A stretch of 9,747 nucleotides of DNA. Origin: an uncultured Spirochaetaceae bacterium. Its GTDB lineage: Bacteria; Spirochaetota; Spirochaetia; Treponematales; Treponemataceae. The position numbers were made by a program, and so were the translations under genes. Positions 1 through 5,363 of the stretch are shown here, in pieces (within the stretch, counting starts at the first letter, position 1; every line of letters starts with the position of its first letter). Under the pieces are notes generated by a model that saw only the letters and a program-made list of their open reading frames with translations, did not search any database and was not told where the DNA came from. The stretch spans positions 1-9,747 of the forward strand of contig CACYBG010000011.1 in NCBI GenBank assembly GCA_902772605.1, read 5' to 3'.

Positions 1-1
1 G

Positions 2-43
2 AATTATTGCGAAATTGCAGATATCATAGTTAACACTGAATGA
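2..43 (+). CDS. Possible C-terminal tail of an upstream gene (partial)
   Basis: The frame starting at base 2 is the only forward frame that stays open past base 33. It reads NYCEIADIIVNTE and then TGA at 41-43. The EIADIIV pattern resembles the 'Y-x-E-x-A-D' stretch near the C-terminus of shikimate kinases, but those proteins normally continue for about 20 more residues, so the match is only suggestive. The stop codon falls inside the left arm of the 32-84 inverted repeat. With only 13 residues visible this may be chance. If it is real, the upstream gene ends 62 bases before the start of the VIT/VWA gene. Confidence 0.25.
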   Translation, partial: NYCEIADIIVNTE

Positions 44-84
44 GCATACGGTGTATGCTACCCGCATTCGGATTATTCAGTGTT
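32..84 (+). promoter_or_regulatory. Structured leader: nested inverted repeats upstream of the VIT/VWA gene
   Basis: AACACTGAAT at 32-41 is perfectly complementary to ATTCAGTGTT at 75-84, and the helix can extend inward by a G-T and an A-T pair. Inside it, AGCATAC (43-49) pairs perfectly with GTATGCT (53-59) around a GGT loop. A short CCG/CGG hairpin (62-64/69-71) could complete a three-way junction. The right arm is followed by TTTCCTT, which is a poor T-tract, so a plain terminator is unlikely although not excluded. The ribosome binding site at 95-98 lies 11 bases past the structure. It could be a 5' UTR regulatory element or a processing/stability hairpin. It matches no riboswitch class that I recognise. 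Confidence 0.5.
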
Positions 85-94
85 TCCTTAGATT

Positions 95-98
95 GGAG
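95..98 (+). promoter_or_regulatory. Ribosome binding site that fixes the start at 106
   Basis: GGAG at 95-98 lies seven bases before the ATG at 106, and a signal peptide begins exactly at that ATG. The longer open frame from the ATG at 40 has no Shine-Dalgarno sequence and would run through the 32-84 inverted repeat. The start at 106 is therefore preferred. Confidence 0.8.
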
Positions 99-105
99 TG
101 CAGAT

Positions 106-2862
106 ATGAAAAAGATTTTTGCTTGCATTTTTTCGATTTTTTTGACGGCGGCCGTTTTTTCCCAGGGCAACATAAGGAACGTCAAAATCGTATCAAAGAA
201 TTCCAATGACAGGAATTCCCTCAGCGTGTACGAGGTTTCTAGGAAAACTGAAATTGTCGGAAACTATTCTTCAACCACAATCGAATACATGATTGAAAAT
301 CGGAGCAATAGGGTTCTGGAAGGTGAATTTGAATTTTCCCTTGAAGACGGTGAGTCCGTTGCCGGATATGCATTGGACATCAACGGGGTTATGCGTCAGG
401 GTGTTGCGGTTGAAAAGGATAAGGGACGTGAAGTTTTTGAGGATGTCGTCCGCCGCAATGTAGATCCCGGACTTGTCGAGATGACTGCAGGAAATAATTT
501 TAAAACCCGCGTCTATCCGATTAATGCAAATGGAGTCCGCCACATTGAAGTGACCGTTGAAAAGGAACTGAAGGGCAGGGACATACAGAAACAGGTTTAC
601 ATTCAGAACGTGGGTCGCGATACATATTTCTATTTCTATCAGGACGTGCAGGATTATCGCGCTCAGACTGTAACTCCGAACAGTAGGAACATCGTTGTCC
701 TTTATGATGTTTCCGATTCGGCAAAAAACCGCGACGTTGAAAAGGAAATCGAATTCCTCAAGGCATATTCATCAAGGCTTGGAAATCCGAGGATTAAATT
801 CGTGACTTTTGCAGACAAGATTGTGGACAGCTTTGACCTTGATTTTGGACGCAACGCAAGGAATTCGGCAGACATAATCCGCGACCTTGATTTTGACGGT
901 GCAACGAATCTGGATGTAATCAAGGACTATGCCGGAATGGAAGTCCTGCTTTTTTCAGACGGAATCGACAACTGGGGAGACGAAGAACTCAATAGGGGAC
1001 TGAACGGATACGGACGCATCAGTACAATCAACACTTCAAGGTCTGCATCTTTCGGTACGCTTAAGAAAATTGCCGGATTGAACGACGGTGTCTACATCAA
1101 CCTGAATGAAAGCGATGTCTGGACCGCCGTTAACAGGATGTTTGAAAATCCGTTGAAGGTAATCAGCGTGGATTTTGGCCGTTCTGATATGACGGATGTG
1201 TATCCGGGAGTTGGAACCGTAGTTGACGGAGGAATTTCCGTTGCAGGAATCATGAAGGGTCGAAGCGGCAGAGTCAAGATTTCACTCGGACGCAACGGCA
1301 GGGTCGAGCAGGTCATTGAAAGGGACATATCTTCATACGCTTCATATTCTGTCGAGGAATCTTCAAAGGTTTCCCGTCTGTGGGCCATGAAAAAGATTGC
1401 CGATTTGGAAATGGATTATGAGTGGAACCGCAATGAAATCATCAGCCTTGCAAAAAAATATACGATTGTAACCAAGGACACTTCCTTGATAGTTCTGGAT
1501 TCCGTAGAGGATTATGTCCGTTATGGAATTGAACCGCCTGCCGAGTTGAAGAAGGAATATGACAGGCTTGTTTCAAGACGCGTTGACTCAAAGAAAGTTG
1601 ACGACGGCATTCCGAATGAAGTCTACACCAAGTTCGAGGAATTCAAGAGGTGGTGGGAAAAGCGTCCGGAAGATTTCAAGAAGACGACCAAAAAGATGAA
1701 GGAACGTTCATATATCCTTGAAGATGTTGACGGAGCAATTCCAGGTCCGCGTTACATGATGAACGGTGCGGCGAATTCCAACATGTCGATTACCGCACGT
1801 GGATTTGACGAATGTGACGAAGCATGTGTGGAAGAAGAACCAAGCTATTCCGACAGCTATGAAAGCTTTGGTTACAACGGTTCCAGTGCAAGGGGTGAAT
1901 CTGCAAAGAAGATGTCTTCAAGGGACTCCGGTAAATCTACGTCTGCAAGCATTACGCTTCAGGCATGGAGTTCCAATTCCGACTACATTGCAGTCTTGAA
2001 AAAGGCTGGCAGAAACAGGATGCGTTCAAAGTACAGGGAGCTTAAAAAGACTTACGGTTCGTCGCCTGCATTCTACATGGAAGTTTCCGACTATTTCGTT
2101 TCGGAAGGATATTATGACGAGGGCATGAGGATTCTTTCAAACCTTGCAGAAATGAATCTGGAAAATACCGATGTACTCAGGGCCCTGGGAAATAAACTGG
2201 TTGAAAGGAAGGAATATGAAAGGGCAATCCGCGTGTTCAAGAAATTGACCGTGCTTAGGCCGGAGGTTCCTCAGTTCCATCGCGATCTGGCTTTGGCCTA
2301 TGAAGAAACCGGTAATTATCAGGCGGCGGTTGATTCACTCTGGTACATTGCATCAAACAAATGGGATTCACGTTATGCGGAAATACAGCAGACTGCATTG
2401 AACGATATGAATGCAATCATTGCAACCAAGGGAAATGTCAGGGGACGCAGAATCGACACGTCTGCAATCGACAGGAAGCTCATTCAGAATTTTGATGTGG
2501 GACTCAGGATTGTGCTGACATGGAATACCGATGATTGCGACATTGATCTTTGGGTGACGGATCCCAACAGGGAAAAATGCTATTACGGACATAAGGAAAC
2601 CGATGTCGGCGGAAGGATGTCCCGTGATTTCACCCAGGGTTATGGACCGGAAGAATTCTGTCTGAAAGTTGCTCCGAGCGGAAAGTATAAGATTGAGTGC
2701 AACTATTATGGAAACCATCAGCAGAAACTCTTGCAGCCGGTAATCGTACAGGCAGAGGTTTACACAAACTTCGGTCGTCCAAATCAGAAAAAACAGGTCA
2801 TGACCCTGCAGCTTGATGATGTAAAACAGACCTTCCTGATTGGCGAAATCGACGTTCGCTGA
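106..2862 (+). CDS. Secreted VIT-VWA-TPR-DUF2135 protein
   Basis: This 918-residue exported protein has no known enzymatic activity; the architecture suggests periplasmic or surface protein-protein binding. Numbering from the ATG at 106, residues 1-19 form a type I signal peptide (KK, hydrophobic core, AVFS before Q20) without a lipobox. Residues about 43-158 are a VIT domain like that of inter-alpha-trypsin inhibitor. Residues about 195-345 are a von Willebrand A domain whose MIDAS residues look intact: DVSDS at 201-205, T267 and D285 in FSDG. A beta/helical region typical of VIT-VWA proteins follows to about 478. A Ser/Gly-rich linker (about 545-610, with C570 and C574) precedes the ITLQAW motif that often follows such linkers. 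TPR-like helices occupy about 650-753. Residues 797-918 are a DUF2135 domain (WNTDDCDIDLWVTDP) as in E. coli YfaP, whose gene cluster also encodes the alpha-2-macroglobulin-like YfaS. The gene ends in tandem stops (TGA TAA) before a terminator and appears monocistronic or the last gene of its unit. Confidence 0.85.
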   Translation: MKKIFACIFSIFLTAAVFSQGNIRNVKIVSKNSNDRNSLSVYEVSRKTEIVGNYSSTTIEYMIENRSNRVLEGEFEFSLEDGESVAGYALDINGVMRQGVAVEKDKGREVFEDVVRRNVDPGLVEMTAGNNFKTRVYPINANGVRHIEVTVEKELKGRDIQKQVYIQNVGRDTYFYFYQDVQDYRAQTVTPNSRNIVVLYDVSDSAKNRDVEKEIEFLKAYSSRLGNPRIKFVTFADKIVDSFDLDFGRNARNSADIIRDLDFDGATNLDVIKDYAGMEVLLFSDGIDNWGDEELNRGLNGYGRISTINTSRSASFGTLKKIAGLNDGVYINLNESDVWTAVNRMFENPLKVISVDFGRSDMTDVYPGVGTVVDGGISVAGIMKGRSGRVKISLGRNGRVEQVIERDISSYASYSVEESSKVSRLWAMKKIADLEMDYEWNRNEIISLAKKYTIVTKDTSLIVLDSVEDYVRYGIEPPAELKKEYDRLVSRRVDSKKVDDGIPNEVYTKFEEFKRWWEKRPEDFKKTTKKMKERSYILEDVDGAIPGPRYMMNGAANSNMSITARGFDECDEACVEEEPSYSDSYESFGYNGSSARGESAKKMSSRDSGKSTSASITLQAWSSNSDYIAVLKKAGRNRMRSKYRELKKTYGSSPAFYMEVSDYFVSEGYYDEGMRILSNLAEMNLENTDVLRALGNKLVERKEYERAIRVFKKLTVLRPEVPQFHRDLALAYEETGNYQAAVDSLWYIASNKWDSRYAEIQQTALNDMNAIIATKGNVRGRRIDTSAIDRKLIQNFDVGLRIVLTWNTDDCDIDLWVTDPNREKCYYGHKETDVGGRMSRDFTQGYGPEEFCLKVAPSGKYKIECNYYGNHQQKLLQPVIVQAEVYTNFGRPNQKKQVMTLQLDDVKQTFLIGEIDVR

Positions 2863-2904
2863 TAAGACCGAAAGCGGAATATCGCAAGTAAATTAAAATT
2901 AGAG

Positions 2905-2942
2905 ACCGGCATCGTTTCAAACGGTGTCGGTTTTTCTTTTTT
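2905..2942 (+). terminator. Intrinsic terminator after the VIT/VWA gene
   Basis: The arm at 2905-2917 pairs with 2919-2931 over about 12 base pairs, with two G-T wobbles and a tight TCA loop. It is followed directly by a T-rich run (2931-2942, TTTTT C TTTT TT). It starts 42 bases after the stop codon and separates the VIT/VWA gene from the PadR operon. Confidence 0.9.
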
Positions 2943-2999
2943 AAAGTATTCCACATTTTCACAGGGTTTTCATCAAAAAAAGATAACATTTATGATTAT

Positions 3000-3020
3000 A
3001 TACCTTGACAGGCGAGGTAT
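3000..3020 (+). promoter_or_regulatory. Candidate PadR operator overlapping the -35 box
   Basis: ATACCT (3000-3005) and AGGTAT (3015-3020) form a perfect 6-base inverted repeat with a 9-base spacer that contains most of the -35 hexamer. PadR-family repressors bind short inverted repeats of this kind and commonly repress their own operons. Its position over the promoter of a padR-led operon supports autoregulation. The assignment is an inference from position and symmetry. Confidence 0.5.
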
Positions 3021-3033
3021 TATGTTGTATAAG
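3005..3033 (+). promoter_or_regulatory. Sigma-70-type promoter of the PadR operon
   Basis: A perfect -35 TTGACA (3005-3010) is separated by 17 bases from a -10 of TATAAG (3028-3033, five of six matches to consensus). Transcription would start near 3040, giving an untranslated leader of about 120 bases before the TTG start at 3160. This is the best promoter in the window. Confidence 0.75.
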
Positions 3034-3060
3034 TTATTTAGAATTAATAAGACTGACTGG

Positions 3061-3104
3061 AAACGATGATTTTGAAATTAAAATGTTCATGCGTGTCATC
3101 GTTT
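3061..3104 (+). promoter_or_regulatory. Leader hairpin upstream of the PadR gene
   Basis: AAACGATGA (3061-3069) is perfectly complementary to TCATCGTTT (3096-3104), with a 26-base AT-rich loop and a possible wobble extension at each end. The right arm runs into TTTTGTTTC, so a weak attenuator is possible. It could also be an mRNA stability element, since it lies inside the transcribed leader predicted from the promoter at 3005-3033. Confidence 0.4.
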
Positions 3105-3159
3105 TGTTTCGGAAAAGCGGGTCGGCTTGTTCGACGGTAGAAATTTCTCGGGAGGTAAT

Positions 3160-3498
3160 TTGTTAAATTATTCTGATATTTTGAGGGGCTTGACTGATAC
3201 AATCATTTTGGAGCAGCTGAATCACACCGACAGTTATGGATACCAAATCAACAAGTTCATACGGGAATGCAGCAACGACAAGATTGAATTGAAGGAAGCG
3301 ACCCTTTACACTTCTTTTCGTCGCCTGGAAGACAGTGAATTGATTCTATCATATTGGGGCGATGAAAATTCCGGAGCGCGCAGACGTTATTATTCCATTA
3401 CGGAAAAAGGTCGGGCCGTGCTGAAGGAAAACAAAGAGGATTGGGCGGAAATACAGAAGCTCATAAATAAATTGATTGTAGGAAAAGGCAATTTCTAA
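3160..3498 (+). CDS. PadR-family transcriptional regulator
   Basis: This 112-residue winged-helix repressor is expected to bind DNA as a dimer. The TTG at 3160 is chosen because GGAGG (3151-3155) lies just upstream and because the protein then begins LNYSDILRGLTDTIILEQL, the usual N-terminus of short PadR proteins. An in-frame TTG at 3127 would add 11 atypical residues and lacks a good ribosome binding site. The core motifs are DSYGYQINKFI (helix 2 region), ATLYTSFRRLEDSELI (recognition helix and 'LYxxLxxLE' motif) and RRRYYSITEKGRAVL (the wing and start of the last helix). No large C-terminal effector domain is present, so it belongs to the short PadR subgroup. It is the first gene of an operon with the membrane protein and the DUF4097 protein and probably represses that operon. 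Its ligand or signal is not evident from sequence. Confidence 0.9.
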   Translation: MLNYSDILRGLTDTIILEQLNHTDSYGYQINKFIRECSNDKIELKEATLYTSFRRLEDSELILSYWGDENSGARRRYYSITEKGRAVLKENKEDWAEIQKLINKLIVGKGNF

Positions 3499-3543
3499 AA
3501 TAAGCGTGTTTAGAAGTTTCAAAAAATAAAGCGAATTGAAAAC

Positions 3544-3548
3544 GGAGG
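3544..3548 (+). promoter_or_regulatory. Ribosome binding site that fixes the start at 3554
   Basis: GGAGG at 3544-3548 lies five bases before the ATG at 3554. An in-frame TTG at 3536 would place this sequence inside the coding region, so the ATG is the likely start. Confidence 0.8.
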
Positions 3549-3553
3549 AAACA

Positions 3554-4246
3554 ATGGATTCTAAAATCAAAAATTATGTAGACGTTCTCTTCAAGGACAT
3601 TCCGAATACAAAAAAGGCGAAGGAGCTGAAAGAGGAAATCCTTTCAAATCTGAACGAGCATTATGAAGCGCACATTGCGGAAGGAAAATCGGAAAATCAG
3701 GCGTACACGGAATCGCTTGCAGATTTGGGCGACGTGGATGAACTTTTAAAGACGCTGGAACCGGAAATGCAGTTGAAGAATAAAATCGACGATTACAGGA
3801 AAAAGCGTGCAAAGTTTACGGCAATTTCGGTCATGCTCTATATAATCGGAGTGATGTTTCTGGTTGGACTTGGCGGTGCGGCATCGGTTTTCAATCTTGG
3901 CGATGAAGACAAATTCGGACTGATCGGATTGATCATTCTTTTTGCATGTGCTTCGGTTGCAACTGCAATGATCGTTTACGTAAACATGAGTGCTCCTCAG
4001 GACGTTAAGGATTATCTGACTAAAGGAGAAATCATTTCAGACGATAATAAATTTACAAAGGGCAATAAGAAGTTAAGTTCGTTCATGCGGCTGTACTGGA
4101 TTATCGTTCTCATAATCTATCTGTTCGTAAGCTTTAAGACTGGAAGCTGGCACATCTCATGGTTGATTTGGCTAATCGGCTATGCAGTGAAAGAAGCAAT
4201 CAACTGTTTCTTTGGAGTCGAGCAGAAAGATGAAGGATCAAAATAA
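3554..4246 (+). CDS. DUF1700/HAAS-type membrane protein
   Basis: This 230-residue inner-membrane protein has unknown biochemical function. Residues 1-70 are a charged helical domain (KKAKELKEEILSNLNEHYEA, then a 'G-x-x-x-x-x-A-Y-x-x-x-L-x-x-L-G-D' pattern) typical of the HAAS/DUF1700 N-terminal domain found in proteins encoded beside PadR regulators. Four hydrophobic segments follow, at about 88-113, 121-144, 177-194 and 199-220. A charged loop of about 30 residues lies between the second and third. The gene starts 55 bases after the padR stop with no terminator between them. The stop codon abuts the ribosome binding site of the next gene (AAGGAG at 4245-4250). The location suggests it helps sense or transmit an envelope signal to, or works with, the DUF4097 partner; this is inference. 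Confidence 0.8.
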   Translation: MDSKIKNYVDVLFKDIPNTKKAKELKEEILSNLNEHYEAHIAEGKSENQAYTESLADLGDVDELLKTLEPEMQLKNKIDDYRKKRAKFTAISVMLYIIGVMFLVGLGGAASVFNLGDEDKFGLIGLIILFACASVATAMIVYVNMSAPQDVKDYLTKGEIISDDNKFTKGNKKLSSFMRLYWIIVLIIYLFVSFKTGSWHISWLIWLIGYAVKEAINCFFGVEQKDEGSK

Positions 4247-4257
4247 GGAGTCGCGGT

Positions 4258-5169
4258 ATGAAGGGCAATAAGGTTTTTGGAATCGTATGGATTTTTCTGG
4301 CTGTAATTCTGTCTGGAATATTGATTTCAAGCATGTTTGGAGGAAAAAAATTCATGTTCAAATGGATTTCTGGAAAAAGCAGTTCAAAAGAAATTGGAAA
4401 CCGTCCGGAAAATGCGGAAATGCATTACAGCCTTAACGACATAAGTACGATTGATGTTGATGTGGATATACTTTCAATCTGCGTCGAAAGAAAAGACGTT
4501 GACGATATTCGCGTGTTCTTCGACATGGACGAAAAATACTGGCCGAGCGTAAATGTTGTTTCCACCGGAAAAGTCTTGAAAATCACAAGGGATGAAAAAA
4601 TCAATTTTCTGTTCAACATCTTCGACAGTGATATGAAAATTTACATCGATGTTCCGATGAGTTTTGAACCGGATGACTTGGATTTCAAATCGGTGTCCGG
4701 CTCAATAAAGATTACTGGAATCAAGTGTAAGACATTGGATTGCAAGAGTACCAGCGGTTCAGTTCATTTGTACGGATGTGAAGTCAAGGATGCAGATTTA
4801 AAGTCTACAAGCGGCTCTGTCAAGGCTGAAGATTCAAGCATCGAAAAACTGGATGGAAATTCGATGAGCGGAAGCGTTAACATTGAAGGCAAGTTCGGAA
4901 AATTAGACTTGAAATCAACATCTGGAAGCGTAAAGGTTGATTCGAAATCTCCATTGACGGATGACAGTAAACTTGAGTCCGTTTCCGGTTCAGTACGTCT
5001 GAATGTACCTGATGAAAGCGGTTTGAAAATCAAGTATTCAACGGTTTCCGGCGGATACAAGAATTTGAAGTCGGGAACATCCGGTAAAAGTTCCGGTACC
5101 GATTTGATTGGAGATGGAAAAGTTTCACTTTCGCTTAAAACGGTTTCCGGCTCCATAAAAATCGAATAG
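4258..5169 (+). CDS. Membrane-anchored DUF4097 beta-repeat protein
   Basis: This 303-residue protein is probably a single-pass anchored protein whose repeat domain faces outside the cytoplasm. Residues 7-27 form one hydrophobic segment after a short basic N-terminus (signal anchor or uncleaved signal). Residues about 60-140 hold beta strands leading into repeats centred on S-G-S. The SGS triplets fall at residues 147, 166, 185, 204, 222, 243 and 297, with SGG at 264. The first spacings are 19, 19, 19, 18 and 21 residues, giving a right-handed-helix-like periodicity (KSTSGSVK units) typical of DUF4097/putative adhesin domains. Three cysteines (157, 162, 174) lie in the first two repeats. The start is set by AAGGAG seven bases upstream of the ATG, and the previous gene ends 11 bases earlier. 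It is the last gene of the padR operon. Actual adhesion is not shown. Confidence 0.82.
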   Translation: MKGNKVFGIVWIFLAVILSGILISSMFGGKKFMFKWISGKSSSKEIGNRPENAEMHYSLNDISTIDVDVDILSICVERKDVDDIRVFFDMDEKYWPSVNVVSTGKVLKITRDEKINFLFNIFDSDMKIYIDVPMSFEPDDLDFKSVSGSIKITGIKCKTLDCKSTSGSVHLYGCEVKDADLKSTSGSVKAEDSSIEKLDGNSMSGSVNIEGKFGKLDLKSTSGSVKVDSKSPLTDDSKLESVSGSVRLNVPDESGLKIKYSTVSGGYKNLKSGTSGKSSGTDLIGDGKVSLSLKTVSGSIKIE

Positions 5170-5190
5170 GAAAATCCTGAATCGGTTAAG

Positions 5191-5286
5191 GCCGTCCAAT
5201 GAAACGATATGTCAAATCCGCGTTCCGAAATTTGCTGAAAAAAGTGCGGAAATGGCAAGAGTCGGATTTGTCGGACGGCATTTTTT
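5191..5286 (+). terminator. Long nested hairpin with T-tract ending the PadR operon
   Basis: GCCGTCC (5191-5197) pairs perfectly with GGACGGC (5273-5279), followed by A and six Ts (5281-5286). Nested inside, CAAATCCG (5213-5220) pairs perfectly with CGGATTTG (5263-5270), and TTCCG (5223-5227) can pair with CGGAA (5247-5251). The internal loop is very uneven, with 15 bases on the left and two on the right. The outer helix plus T-tract fits an intrinsic terminator starting 21 bases after the DUF4097 stop. The long interior is unusual for a terminator, so it may be a structured 3' UTR RNA or an attenuator ahead of the radical SAM gene. A 51-codon ORF (5199-5354) overlaps it. Confidence 0.6.
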
Positions 5287-5324
5287 GTGCAATTTTTTTT
5301 CATCCTTCGTTTCTGCGAGCTATG

Positions 5325-5357
5325 TTGATTGAATCAAAACGAAACTTTCATTAAAAT
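5325..5357 (+). promoter_or_regulatory. Candidate promoter and palindrome for the radical SAM gene
   Basis: TTGAAT (5329-5334) and TAAAAT (5352-5357) are spaced by 17 bases and resemble -35 and -10 boxes. A perfect 6-1-6 palindrome, TTGATTGAATCAA (5325-5337), covers the -35 box and could be an operator. With this promoter transcription would begin at about 5363-5365, right at the ATG at 5364. No good Shine-Dalgarno sequence precedes that ATG (only GGA at 5358-5360), so the mRNA may be leaderless. Confidence 0.45.
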
Positions 5358-5363
5358 GGAAAC

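Larger units (their letters stand above)
2943..3159 (+). other. Intergenic promoter and leader region of the PadR operon
   Basis: This non-coding stretch between the terminator and the PadR start contains an AT-rich upstream segment, a near-consensus promoter (3005-3033) and an inverted repeat over its -35 box (3000-3020). About 120 bases of transcribed leader follow, carrying a 9-bp hairpin (3061-3104) and a small GTCG/CGAC hairpin (3121-3124/3132-3135). I found no convincing small gene in it. Confidence 0.6.

Noticed and set aside
36..60. Hammerhead-ribozyme-like CTGAATGAG next to a stem
   Set aside because: The core has an extra A compared with CUGAUGA and the conserved GAAA strand is missing after the stem.
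40..105. N-terminal 22-residue extension of the VIT/VWA protein from the ATG at 40
   Set aside because: It has no ribosome binding site, crosses the 32-84 inverted repeat, and would bury the signal peptide that begins at the ATG at 106.
127..129. Lipoprotein-type cysteine in the VIT/VWA signal peptide
   Set aside because: Cys7 sits inside the hydrophobic core, too early for a lipobox; a signal peptidase I site (AVFS before Q20) fits better.
3127..3159. Earlier TTG start for the PadR gene
   Set aside because: The TTG at 3160 has GGAGG just upstream and gives the usual short PadR N-terminus; the extension is atypical.
4764..5303. 179-codon reverse-strand open frame opposite the DUF4097 gene
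   Set aside because: It mirrors the Ser/Gly-rich repeats of a well-supported forward gene and spans its hairpin terminator; the protein is low-complexity with no family pattern.
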